DNA from: Branchiostoma floridae
Lineage: Eukaryota > Chordata > Leptocardii > Amphioxiformes > Branchiostomatidae
Direction: 5' to 3'
Assembly (NCBI RefSeq): GCF_000003815.2
Contig: NC_049993.1
Coordinates: 10,559,032 to 10,623,031, forward strand
DNA: 64,000 nt
The notes under the pieces were generated by a model. It was not told the origin of the DNA, searched no databases, and saw nothing but the letters and a program-made list of their open reading frames with translations. Shown here one piece after another: positions 25,101-35,831 of this stretch. Position 1 is the stretch's first letter. Every line of letters starts with the position of its first letter. The position numbers and the translations under genes are program-made.

Positions 25101-28100
25101 GGGACAGAGAGACAGTGGTGTATGTTTGGGCTCCCTAGCGGCTTTATTGGAAGTGCAGGAGCAGGTTTAGTTGCAAAATTTGAAGGAGGATAACTCAAGA
25201 AGGGACAAACGGAACATCATGATTTTGGTATGCAGATTAAGTGATGCTTGTTATGCCATTTCTCAATGACCTTGAGGGCCAGACATGTTGCAAATGTTTG
25301 ATTTTGGAATGCGGTAACATCTGGGGTACAATGGCCCTGTATTGTATCTATTTCTGGTGACACGGACGGAAGTTCTGGCAACATTTGGTATTGATTCTGT
25401 ACAAAACGTCAATAGTTGTAATTGTCAAGCAAATGTCTCTCTTGACATTGGCACTAGCTCCAAGATTCCGTCTAACATATCAACAGTTACATTGTAGATG
25501 GGTGTTTGTTTCTCCGAGGGTTTCTTAAAGGCATGGTGGGCACGAATATAAAGTAAACAAAATTCAAAATTGCATATTACCAAACCAAGGTCTACAAATA
25601 ACTCACATAGGTGACGGCGCGCGTGGCGCAATGTTTGGCAATCCTGTTTCTAGAACAGAAGTTCATGAGTTGGGCATGTTGTACCCCCATAGCAGGTTCT
25701 GTGACAGGTGTTTGTTTGACTTACATGGTACCATTTTCGTATTGCTTAGCTACCAGGGTTTGATCACTTTACGTCATATCTTGTAGCAATTAGAAAATAG
25801 CCTGTACCAAGGAAATCCGCTAGGTGGCCCACAAACGACGTGGATTTTTGGGATCACAATATCTACACACAAACCAAATACCACCAAAATCTAAGCATGA
25901 CAACTACACCTAACCTCTGTACCACCCACACAAAACAAAGCCACTGAAATACCTCTATCATGGAGGTAATAGGCCAAAGCGCCAACCGCAGAACAACGCC
26001 CAGAGTCCCACAATCATTAGTGTTTATACCTTAACACGTATGCCTTATCAATACAGGTGTAGCTAAATAAGGACGGCATTCTTTCCATATCTCTTCCCAG
26101 AGTGTACTGTCATTCTAACCGACATTTGTAGACCAAAACAATGCGCAGTGTGTTAGAGGTGAGGGCGTGGTGCGCATTGCGTGTACACACACAGAACACA
26201 CAATGCGTGGGAACTGGTCAATATTATTATTCTTTATCGCCATCCTCCGTAACCATAACAACAAGCTAATTCTGATGGGGAGAGGCAGGCATGACGTAGA
26301 GAAGTAGAGGGAGCGACAGAGAAAGGGAAGAGAGGGAATAAATGAGTAAATGAGCGAAAAATGACACATCATAGAAGAGTGGATTTTCAAGATGATTAAT
26401 AGATTATAGATATCAATAACGCCTTGAAGGATTAGAAATTTATTGGTGAGGGGTAACTATAAAGCCAGTCGCATATCCACCCTTCATCGGCGTATATAGT
26501 CATAGCTCAACTCTCTGAAGCCTGTATATGTTTGAAGCGATAACACTTGACAATATTGCAACGTAACGTTTTATATCATAGAAGACGGATAAAGTCTATA
26601 TCTCTGTTTTATGTTGTTTCTTCAGATGAGCTTCCACAAGAGGTGTCCGCCGAGGACTGGGACAACGGCCTGCACAAAGTTCGCCTCTACTTCCAGCCGG
26701 ACTTTCCGCAGATCCACCACAGACACAGGCATCTGCGGGTGGCCAACGCGAAGTTGAAACTCTACAAATCAGAAATATTTCCAGAAAACTTGGTCAAAAG
26801 CACAGACGGACTGGTGACTCTCAGTTTTTATCAGCTTTTAGAACCCCCAAGGACAGGAAAAACGACGCTGAAGCGATTGATCGAGTCGCGCACGACGTCA
26901 GTGTTACAAACGGGGTGGGAGAAAATAGACGTAACAGCCACCGTACAGAGTTGGATGACGTCACCCGAAAAGAACTATGGGATAGAAGTGGTCTGCGACC
27001 ACGAGCCACTGAATGACGTCATTACATTTTACGGGACGAACAGAGACAGAGACTCCGAGGTCAGGAGACCTGATGAGACAGACGATCTAGACGTCTTGGT
27101 ACCAAGACTGATTGTTTTGACCCAGGAAGTTAGATCTCCACTGAGGGAAAGACGGAGCTCCGAGACAGAGGATTGTCTAGTGGTAAGTTATCCACATTTC
27201 GTGATCTCAAGCCTTATGCATATATTTCATAAGCTTTCTTTTAATACGTTTCACGCAATAAACTTACACCAAATGAAAGTTCAAGGACAAAGTGGCCACG
27301 TTCTCGATTTTAAGAAACCACCACTAGAAACATACACCAATAGAAACTCATGGCAAATGTCATGTTGTTAGTACTGTTAATTAATTCATCTTCATGGCCA
27401 CGTTTCGTTACCAGGGTGACGGGGAGACGCGATGCTGCCGCTACCCTCTGTACGTGAATTTTACAGAGATCGGCTGGGGAGACTGGATAGTGGCTCCGGA
27501 GGGATTCAACGCCTTCTACTGCGACGGCTCCTGTCCTTATAGGTTTGTTTGTTTGTTTGTTTGTTCCTTCATTTGAACCTGGGTTTATTCATTCATTTAT
27601 TGTTAGGTGCTAAGTTGATTCTTTATTCTGAGCGTATGTCACGTTTGTGTTATAGCGGTTGGGTTCTCTGAAGAGTTACTAGTACATTTAGATCTCTTTG
27701 ATTTTAAGTTTGTGGACCAGTCTTTGCATTAGACTTTAGAGCCCCTAGTGGTTTCCTTTCCAACTGCAATTAGGTTTTTTTCAATAGGAAAATATCAAGA
27801 TATTCAATGTAACCCTTCTTAAATAGGCTGATATCTATATAAGCAACTGTTGCCTTCCTTTTAATTTCATCTTTGAAATACGTACATTAGAAATTAGGAT
27901 TACAGGAGTAAAAGATCTAAGTAATGATTTTAACCATTATTTTTCAGATACAAGTCTGCCAACACACACTCCCTGATCAAATCCACACTGCACCACCTGA
28001 ACCCCGCCTCACCACAGCCCTGCTGCGTAGCCAAGAGACTCAGTCCGCTCTCCGTGCTCAACTATGACGACTCCGACACGCCACAACTGGTGGTCACTCC

Positions 28101-28140
28101 GCTTAACGACATTGTAGTGGATCAGTGCGCGTGTACGTAA
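22150..28140 (+). CDS. TGF-beta superfamily ligand, GDF15/Maverick-like
   Basis: Secreted, dimeric signalling ligand for type I/II receptor kinases. Exons 22150-22501, 26626-27182, 27415-27542 and 27948-28140 join in phase to 409 aa. Order: signal peptide ([20 protein letters not shown]), a TGF-beta propeptide with its usual block before the cleavage site ([13 protein letters not shown]), a furin site RERR encoded just before 27160, then a 115-aa mature chain with nine cysteines. The extra Cys and CC pair ([15 protein letters not shown]), the [17 protein letters not shown] core, QPCC and the final CACT fit the TGF-beta/activin type of knot. The first Cys of QPCC, the interchain bond, is present. 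The finger 1 to finger 2 stretch ([20 protein letters not shown]) has the same length and many of the same residues as vertebrate GDF15. Intron 1 is 4.1 kb. GDF8/11 or an activin-like ligand are less good alternatives. Confidence 0.9.
22502..26625 (+). other. Intron 1 of the TGF-beta ligand gene
   Basis: A 4.1-kb intron between a GT donor at 22502 and an AG acceptor ending at 26625. A short tandem duplication containing TGAATGCCCATGTACG lies near 24270-24310. No further gene or complete transposon recognised. Confidence 0.6.
27543..27566 (+). repeat. GTTT microsatellite overlapping a 5' splice site
   Basis: Five GTTT units and a GTTC begin at the first intronic base after exon 3 of the ligand gene. 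The donor is therefore GTTTGT, a weaker match than GTAAGT, followed by further GT dinucleotides every four bases. Confidence 0.85.
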
Positions 28141-30496
28141 CAGTGTCGCTGATTGGTGCTGTGGTGCCTGTTCATCTGAATGTATGTATATATGTGTAAG
28201 CATTTGTGTATGTCCTTGTGAATCGATAGACAATTGATAAGAAGGGATAGCCAGTTTAGGTTGATTGAAATGTGAGAAGAATGGAATGTAGTATATTTTA
28301 GAGTGTGATTTGTGATTGTGCTGGGGGAGGGTAAGGTGTGCATGTGTTCAGGGTACTATAAAGTTGCAGGGCGGTATTTATTTCAGATATAAAACATGAT
28401 ATTTATTTATTTTCCGTAAAAGTTACCGACAATCAGAATTATTCTGAGCAAATGAGAGGTTTCTTGATATGCTGCTATGTATGAAAGCATATTTCTTAAG
28501 TTTCGACTTAAGAACATATGCCTGTTATAGATAGTGTTTTTGTTATCTTTAGGCGAGTTTTGTACAACTGTACGTACTCATAATTCCATTAGTAATATCT
28601 CATACTAATGTTTTTATACGAAGCTCTGGTTCAAAGAACCGAAGTCACGTGTTAGGAACTACTAGTATATGTAGAACGAAATCGAACGCTATGCATGTAT
28701 TTAGAAGATACGATATATTTCGAATGTTGTTCCTATATGGATATGCCAAATGTGTGATATTGGCCAGTATTGTCGCTATATCAGGTTTAGACGTCTGTAG
28801 TGAACAAACACACGTTGCAGAGCAATATATTCCTATAACACTAGTACTGCCAATTCTCATATCTATAAATCCATCATCATATCAAAATGATATGTACAGT
28901 TGCAGATTATAGACGTTATGTCACAATTGTGCTTTATAGAAATTTTTGAGTCCAGTCGGACTGGTTAATTGCATGACGGCTGGGAGGAGTAATCTATGTC
29001 GTACTTTAATCATACTTGGAAAATTGCTGTTTGGTATGGTGCACGGTGGGGGAAATCACCCCCATTGACATTTTGGTACTAACAAAAATGGACACTTGAT
29101 CGGTGGAAAATATCTAGTTGCATTTAATATAGAGGTTAGTTAACGTTGCAGCTAGCAATTTTGTTGCTTTTACGGTTTTGAAAACAAGGTACATTTTCTC
29201 TACTGTGGCCTATACGGGAGTTTCCCAAATGTGTTATCCGTTACTAGGAAGTCGCCATATTGGCTTTAGTCGTTTTTACGGATGTGTGATGATCAATTAT
29301 CAATAGATGTATACGTACAAATGGTCTGGTCTGTGACCAGGTAAAGAGAAACTATAACGAAATGCGTCATTCTTACGTCGGTTTTATCTGTGTCTGATTG
29401 TATTATTTGTCCAGCACAGTGCTGGGTATACATTTATCAGCATGTACATATATTTAAAGAATGCTGTTCGAATTGTGTATGGTCTTGTAGTATGGGTTTT
29501 CTATGAAATGTCAACTCACAATGGTCCGAAATAAATATGTAAAAACTATTCTCGTTGCTTCTTATATTGTATTTATAACGTTGATCCTAACTTGAGGCTT
29601 TTAACTCACTTCGCAGCTTTGTGTTTTCTTTGCACATTTATCAAATTTTATCTATCAAAAATTATGTCAAAGGTTTCCTTACATGGAATATATTTGTGCA
29701 TTTGTGACATTACCCTTCTATAAATAGCCCTAGTTGTTGTGAGGATAGCCTATCAACAGTATATCGTTACCACGCAATGCTTTTGTTTGCAGGGATATAC
29801 GTATCAGGGGTGGCTGATAAATTGTACCTTGAAGTGCCACGATAAAAATGCCCCGTAATCTAAAAGGGGAACACCAGCAACAATTTGGCAGGGGACCAGT
29901 AGATACTCGGGGTACAGATATAGCTATTCTTTCAATTGTGTGGGTATAGAATAATAAAAAAAGTTAATTGGTTGATGTTTCACCCCTACCTCGACCCCAT
30001 CAATATTAAGGTCAATCGTCGACATCCAAAAAAACACGTACACCAGTACTTATTCAATAATGAGCGCCGCAAGTGGGATATTTTTAGGAACAAGTGACTA
30101 TAAACCTGTCAAGAGTCTGTGTTTGCCACATTCCGTGGTGCATTTTCTGGCGGTACGTACCCAAAAATCAACTTTGCTTCAATCCACACTGGCATCGAAA
30201 ATATTGAGCTAGTGCCTTTGGTCCATCATAGTGTTATCAATTTGATGACAAGTTTATGAATAAGATAAGTATATTAAAGAGTATGACACATTCAGACAAG
30301 ATTGTCTGAACTTTTATTCATGAGAAACTTTTCATCAACGTGGATATCGTTGATATTGAATCGAAGAGTCTTAGTTCTTTTTCTTACCACTCTTTTTTTT
30401 TTTTAGTTTTCAAACGGAATCTACCATCATTCTAGCTACCATGGTCTTCACATACACAGCTGAACGTATTGTCTTGAACTGTGGGGTTTTAGCCAC

Positions 30497-30562
30497 ACAC
30501 AAACCTTTGGGGAGTTAGTTCTCTTGATAACTAACCCGCTCCTAACCCCCAAAGATTTGTGT
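30497..30562. repeat. Foldback sequence (imperfect hairpin)
   Basis: The arm ACACAAACCTTTGGGG pairs with CCCCAAAGATTTGTGT, 15 of 16 positions. A second short pairing GTTAGTT/AACTAAC lies inside. It would form a hairpin of about 66 nt as RNA or DNA. Confidence 0.7.
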
Positions 30563-31334
30563 TGCTCCGAAATAGTTGGCTGTGTACAAGAAAACGTGTG
30601 CCAAAAATTCCACTCTTCAAAACAATACCTGAAGTCACGAAACGTCCGTCAAATTATTGGCAACATAACAAGGGGAGGGGGGCGTTAACTTTGTTCACAT
30701 TGAGTCGTAGTCTAGATATTGATGCATGTTTCTAACGGTTCAATACGCTGTAGATACTACTGTTTACTCATACGATAAGATGTAGACCAAAATGTGAGAA
30801 TGAAAAATGAAAAGATCACTTTATATCGAGCATGTGACATTGATAACACAAAATCTCACATATATATAACGTCCCCCTTATCGGTATCGACATTCTCGGC
30901 ATTCTTGCTTTTATGGTGTCAACCTGCCCTGGTTGTAGGATTGTGTTTACGTTTGTGTTGTCACCAAGGTTATAAAAATCAACAAATGTATAAAATGGGG
31001 TTGTATTGTCAGACACTAACCGTTGTTTGACCACACAGTAAACCCACTACAGCTGTAAGCAACAATTCCTATCCCGAAATGGTACAATTCTAATAATTGG
31101 TACAATTTTAAGAATTGCTTCTAATTAACGTTACAAGCATGTGTCTATGGTTGCATTTGCAATAATACTCTATGATAGCTATTCTCTCCCTATTGCCTCA
31201 AAATACTCCCTCTCGGCCTTGAAGTCATGTGAGGACAAAGTTTTATAACCTTCAACTTAATGCCGTACAATATCAAACAAAAATACAATTATTTATGGCA
31301 ACGCCTTTAAGCACACCGGAATGTGGCAAACAGT

Positions 31335-31495
31335 GCATTTGACAAATATACAGCCACTTCTCCTAAATATATCCCACTTAGTCAATAAGTGCCTGTGGGG
31401 TGATTTTTGCAAATCGAAGATTTAGTACTTTGACATTGATTTATTCTGACTTCATGTGGGGCGGGGGTAGGGGGTAACAAAAGCATGCCAAGCTC
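31335..31495 (+). repeat. Direct repeat, copy 1
   Basis: Shares TTTGACAAATATACAGCCAC, GTGGGGTGATTTTTGCAAA, CGAAGATTTAGTACT and GTGGGGCGGGG with the copy at 31845-31985. Copy 1 has about 15 extra bases after TTTAGTACT. Confidence 0.85.
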
Positions 31496-31844
31496 CTGTT
31501 CTTCAAACTAGGTTAAAGTACATATGACAACTGCTGCATTCGATCCCAGAAACCTGCTTTTCCGTTTATTCCGCAAGGAGCGCTCAAGTCTAGGAACGTG
31601 CGCGCCACTCTTGCCAATCATGCCCTTTCTCTTAGTCTGATGATCGATATTTGGACCTTATTTTTTTTATCGATAAAACGCAGTCTATCAAAATCATCAG
31701 TTCAACCGATGCTAGACATAGATGACGGGAGTAAGACATAATTCTTAGGCTTTGATGTGCAGTCAAAACATGCTCGAAAAATTCTGATCCGCCAGATTTT
31801 TTTGCTCCGTGTGATAGTGCGCGTGTGTGGAGATAGAGTTAGGG

Positions 31845-31985
31845 TACATTTGACAAATATACAGCCACTTTTCCTGAATATATCGTACTTAGTCAACAAG
31901 TGCCAGTGGGGTGATTTTTGCAAAGCGAAGATTTAGTACTCTGACTACGTGTGGGGCGGGGTAAAACAGCATGCCAGTTATGGTT
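31845..31985 (+). repeat. Direct repeat, copy 2
   Basis: Second copy, about 510 bp downstream of the first in the same orientation, diverged by scattered substitutions. Either a local duplication or two insertions of one unknown element. Confidence 0.85.
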
Positions 31986-32750
31986 AAGTTTAGACTCCAC
32001 AGCGCGACCCCTCCAGAAGGCGCGTCGACTTCTCTCTGGAAAATTACCACACGTGTGTAACGTACTTCTCTCCAATCAGATATACTGGAAACCCAGCAGC
32101 AGTATCGAGGGAAATATTTGGCAGGGACAGAAATTTCGCTTGACACTGGCCGACTTCGCATTTTCCTCGCCCGCCTGGCAGAAGTACGGTACGCGGTATC
32201 ACCCACACCCCCACCAGACGTCGCTTTGACGCAACCACCTGTTTCAGCTTCCTTCAACGTGTCCGTCCGGATATAAAGATTACTGTGTTATCGGATACGG
32301 CATGACTGTGGATAAACCTAGCTGCTAAGAACAAATACATGAGTAATAAGTGTGGAGTCTGTATATTTATACTGCAAATTGGGACGTTACGATTTTACGA
32401 CATGGAAATGCAAGAAAGCATTTACCTCTTTACCTGATAGCTTTAACAACGATTACTGCTGGACATAGGGTGATTGGGTGTTCAACGCTATTAAATGTAT
32501 GGAGGCTTCAGGCTCCTTTGTCCGTGAATGCGAAGGGCATGGTAATGCTAGTGATATTATTTGGCAAAGCGCCACCTAGCTGAAGTCAAGAGGCATGCAT
32601 AACCTGTCGAACCTTAGACTAAAGTGAAGCAAAACGTTTTTTCGTTGGCTAGTAGGGCAACGCAGCCTCACCACAGCTCACGTGTTTAGCCAAACACATC
32701 ACGTCACCCTTACTCTTGTCTATAATAAGTTGGGTTTGACGTTTGAGGCT

Positions 32751-34461
32751 TAATGCCTAGGTTACACATAGTCCCAACCATCTCCCGACCAGTAAATGAC
32801 TTACTCCCGACTGTGTCTCGAATGCTAACTAACCTATTACCAACCATCCCGACCTCTAGCCGCAGACTGCCGAATCACTCCAGACTGATTCCCAACCGAT
32901 TGCTAACCCTCTTACGACTTGAAATGGACATAATCAGCGATTTAAAAAAAAAATTAGCCATTTTTATTTTTAATCAAAATAATCCTTTCTTCTATTATCT
33001 AAACATCACAAAGAGATTAAATTTGGATCACAGATAGCTCTAATATGGTATTTATGTTTCTTTTTGTTTTCGTCTGGATGTCGGTCGTGTGAAGTGCGGG
33101 GGTGATTTGCCTACGTCCTGGTAATAGTTATTTTTCTTGGGATTGAGTTAGCAGAGATTTGTCTACGGGTTTGGGGTGAATCGTTAGTAGGTTGGAAACA
33201 AGCTGGGAGTATTTAGCAGTGTTTATGGCTTGGTTAAGCAGTTAAAACTTGACTGCTGGCTCGTTCTCATTTAAATGTCGAAATGCTGTCGCCTGACTTT
33301 ACGGCTTGATATGGAGAAAATTATAGACAACATCACTGGTTCCTTCATTTTTCCATAACCCCTGTAATGTTTTACAAAAGAAGCACAACAACATTCGTAT
33401 TGGTTGATGGCTTAGAAGGTTATTATAGCCACGGATCGGATTTCACACCCTAAAAAATGGCTGTCGCCTGAGAAGAAACGAAGAATTCAAATAGTAGCCA
33501 AAAATGTAACAATTCAGTTCCCAGAATAATTGTTCGGCAGGTGAAACCAGCTACCAAGGCCCTCTGCCCGATCACGTCAGATCGCTCCTGTCACTGATCT
33601 TGGAGGCTGTGTGAGGTGGTTTATGCCTGTCGCCAGATTCTGTAACAAACGTTACCACCACGAGTACGATGGTTGCCACGGTTTTATTATCCACGTATTA
33701 GACTAGAAATGACCGTTTTTGTGACGCTGCAGTTTTTCTGGCTTCCTAAAGAAACAAGAAAGGGTTGTTGACTGTTATTTGTATCCCACCTTGCTTAACA
33801 ATATGTTGTACAGAAATGACTGTAACAAACGTTACCATTGTTCGATGCTATCTAAGCTTTCTATTTGACTTGGTGTAAAAAAGGTACCCACTTTTCAAAT
33901 GTCTCTTGGGACATCCACGTATACCTAAATGATGTCGTCAATAAGGTAAGTCCTTTAGAAGAAAACAGGGTAAAGTTTACTATTGTAACAAACGTTACCG
34001 GTAACGTTTGTTACCTGCCCTGTAATGTATTACCAATGGGACCGAAAATAATAAGTTGCCATTTTTTGGCTATGGTTAAAAGAGGAATTTTCCTAAACAA
34101 TCAGGTAGTTTTCACTGAAAATAAAGCCGATTTATTTTTCGACCCAAAAAATGCCATTTTCGACATTTCAATGAGAACGAGTGTGCTGAGTTACTCCCGA
34201 ACACCAGCCGAACACTAGCCGACCATGCCGAACACCAGCCGACCACCAACCGACCCATTCCAGACCCGCCGTTCAGAGCCGAATGTTTTGAACATTTCAA
34301 AACATTCGGCTGAGGCAGCCGAACACCAGCCGACTCAGCCGAACGACAGCCGACTCAGCCGAACGCCAACCGACTACAGCCGAATAGCTCCCGAATCACT
34401 CCTAAACCATAGTCGGGAGAGAGTCGGGAGCCAAATTCGGCTATGTGTAACCTAGGCATTA
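32751..34461. mobile_element. Non-autonomous inverted-repeat DNA transposon (1.7 kb)
   Basis: The ends are perfect 21-bp inverted repeats (TAATGCCTAGGTTACACATA plus G, inverted at 34441-34461). The arms continue imperfectly for about 60 bp with CTCCCGAC words. A TTA or TA target duplication would fit, but the boundary is ambiguous because the repeat itself begins TAA. Both subterminal zones consist of degenerate short repeats (CCGACC, AGCCGAACACC). The centre carries spaced TGTAACAAACGTTACC motifs. No transposase was found. Confidence 0.85.
33984..34014. repeat. Perfect 30-bp palindrome made of two TGTAACAAACGTTACC motifs
   Basis: From 33985 the sequence GTAACAAACGTTACC is followed directly by its exact reverse complement. 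Single copies of TGTAACAAACGTTACC occur at 33641-33656 and 33821-33836, exactly 180 bp apart. All lie inside the 32751-34461 element. Confidence 0.92.
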
Positions 34462-35057
34462 GCCTGAAGTTCCCTCATACACGGGACCACTGGCTTTACC
34501 TCACCATCCCAAATGACAATTGCAATCCCTTTGCAGTATACCACCAATGCCAACTCTAAACGTTGCTAAAATCAAACTACCATCTCTCTCTAAATCTGCT
34601 TCAGATATACCTCCAGTGTGATAAAAATAGAATTGTGACATTATTCAAGTTGTGATCTGAGGCTAACAGTCAATTAGAACAACACACAACAAGAACTAAG
34701 TAACATAAGCTTTAGTGAAAGTTAATGTTACTTATGCTGTGACATACCCAGGGAAAAAATTACCAAAGAGCAGTAAACATGAGGCATGAAAGCAAGGAAA
34801 ACATGTGAAATGCCTGTGGCTATTTCTGAATCTAAGATTAGAAGACTAAAAACTAACAGAATGCATCAGCACACTTATTCTGCAATGCTATTAGTATGAC
34901 AGATACTTGTCATTTGCTTTCTATCATAAGTACTCATAATACTGTCAAGAAGACAATGTAGATCAAGAGCACAATGAAAAAGGACATGTGTATGAAAATC
35001 ATCAGAGGAAACACAAGGATCTAGACTGAAAAAATGGCTACTTAAATCAGTGTAAAT

Positions 35058-35068
35058 TTTATTTTATT
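35058..35068 (-). terminator. Candidate CENP-C polyadenylation signal
   Basis: Two overlapping AATAAA words on the minus strand (35063-35068 and 35058-35063), about 770 bases past the CENP-C stop codon. It is assigned by position and motif only. Confidence 0.45.
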
Positions 35069-35831
35069 TCCACTTCCAAATGATACGAGACACCTTCTTT
35101 GATACAAACATTATCAAACACACCCCACCTTTTTTAATTTTTCACACAACAGTGCTAACTTTAACCTCACCCTGCTAATGTAGCTTTAGGGCACCCCATT
35201 GGAAATTATTATGGGGTCAAATAACAGGGTAAAGGTAAAAAAAACTACTTTTCAAACAACATCTACATTTATAGTATTCTAGTCTATGTTGTATGTTACT
35301 ATATACAATAAGAGTAAACAACAGCCAAAATTCTTTATACAACTTCATAGGAATAATTTTAGAGCCAACTTCTGGTCACTCTCCCAATTCCAAAGACGCC
35401 ATTATAGTCAATGTTTGCCGAGTTGGCTGTCTTCAAATGCTATGCATTTTATTAGAAATATCATTAATTGCTGCATTTGATAACACAAAAACTAAGCTAC
35501 TATGAGTACATAATGAACTATCTCTAGTTTAAAACTTTGTCCCTTTAGTAATGCTTCCACTGGACTCCCATGAATCTGCAGGCCTGCAAAATGGAAGTAT
35601 TTGTACCAGGGCTGTCTCCAGCTTAAATTTTTTTCTGTCCCACTCATTGTTTGGGAGCCAATCTGGTGGAATTTCCTGGTTAAATATGTCATTTTAAGCT
35701 TGTGAAAGTACATTTTCAACAGTTTCCTGTCATTTTTGGGATGGATGGGGTAAAATTATTTTCCATCCCAACAAGCAAACTTCTGTGCTGTGACGTAAGG
35801 ACGGGTCCGATGTGACAACAGCCTGTGAGCT

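Larger units (their letters stand above)
28141..32750 (+). other. 3' UTR of the ligand gene and intergenic sequence
   Basis: A possible polyadenylation signal AATAAA lies at 29530-29535, 1.4 kb after the stop. Beyond it there is no recognised gene in about 3 kb. A foldback sequence and a pair of direct repeats are listed separately. Confidence 0.5.

Noticed and set aside
31889..32257. Overlapping frames of 92 and 122 codons on opposite strands
   Set aside because: Mutually overlapping, no domain, and they begin inside the direct repeat at 31845-31985.
32753..33037. 94-codon Pro/Leu-rich frame
   Set aside because: Produced by the degenerate CCGACC subterminal repeats of the 32751-34461 transposon.
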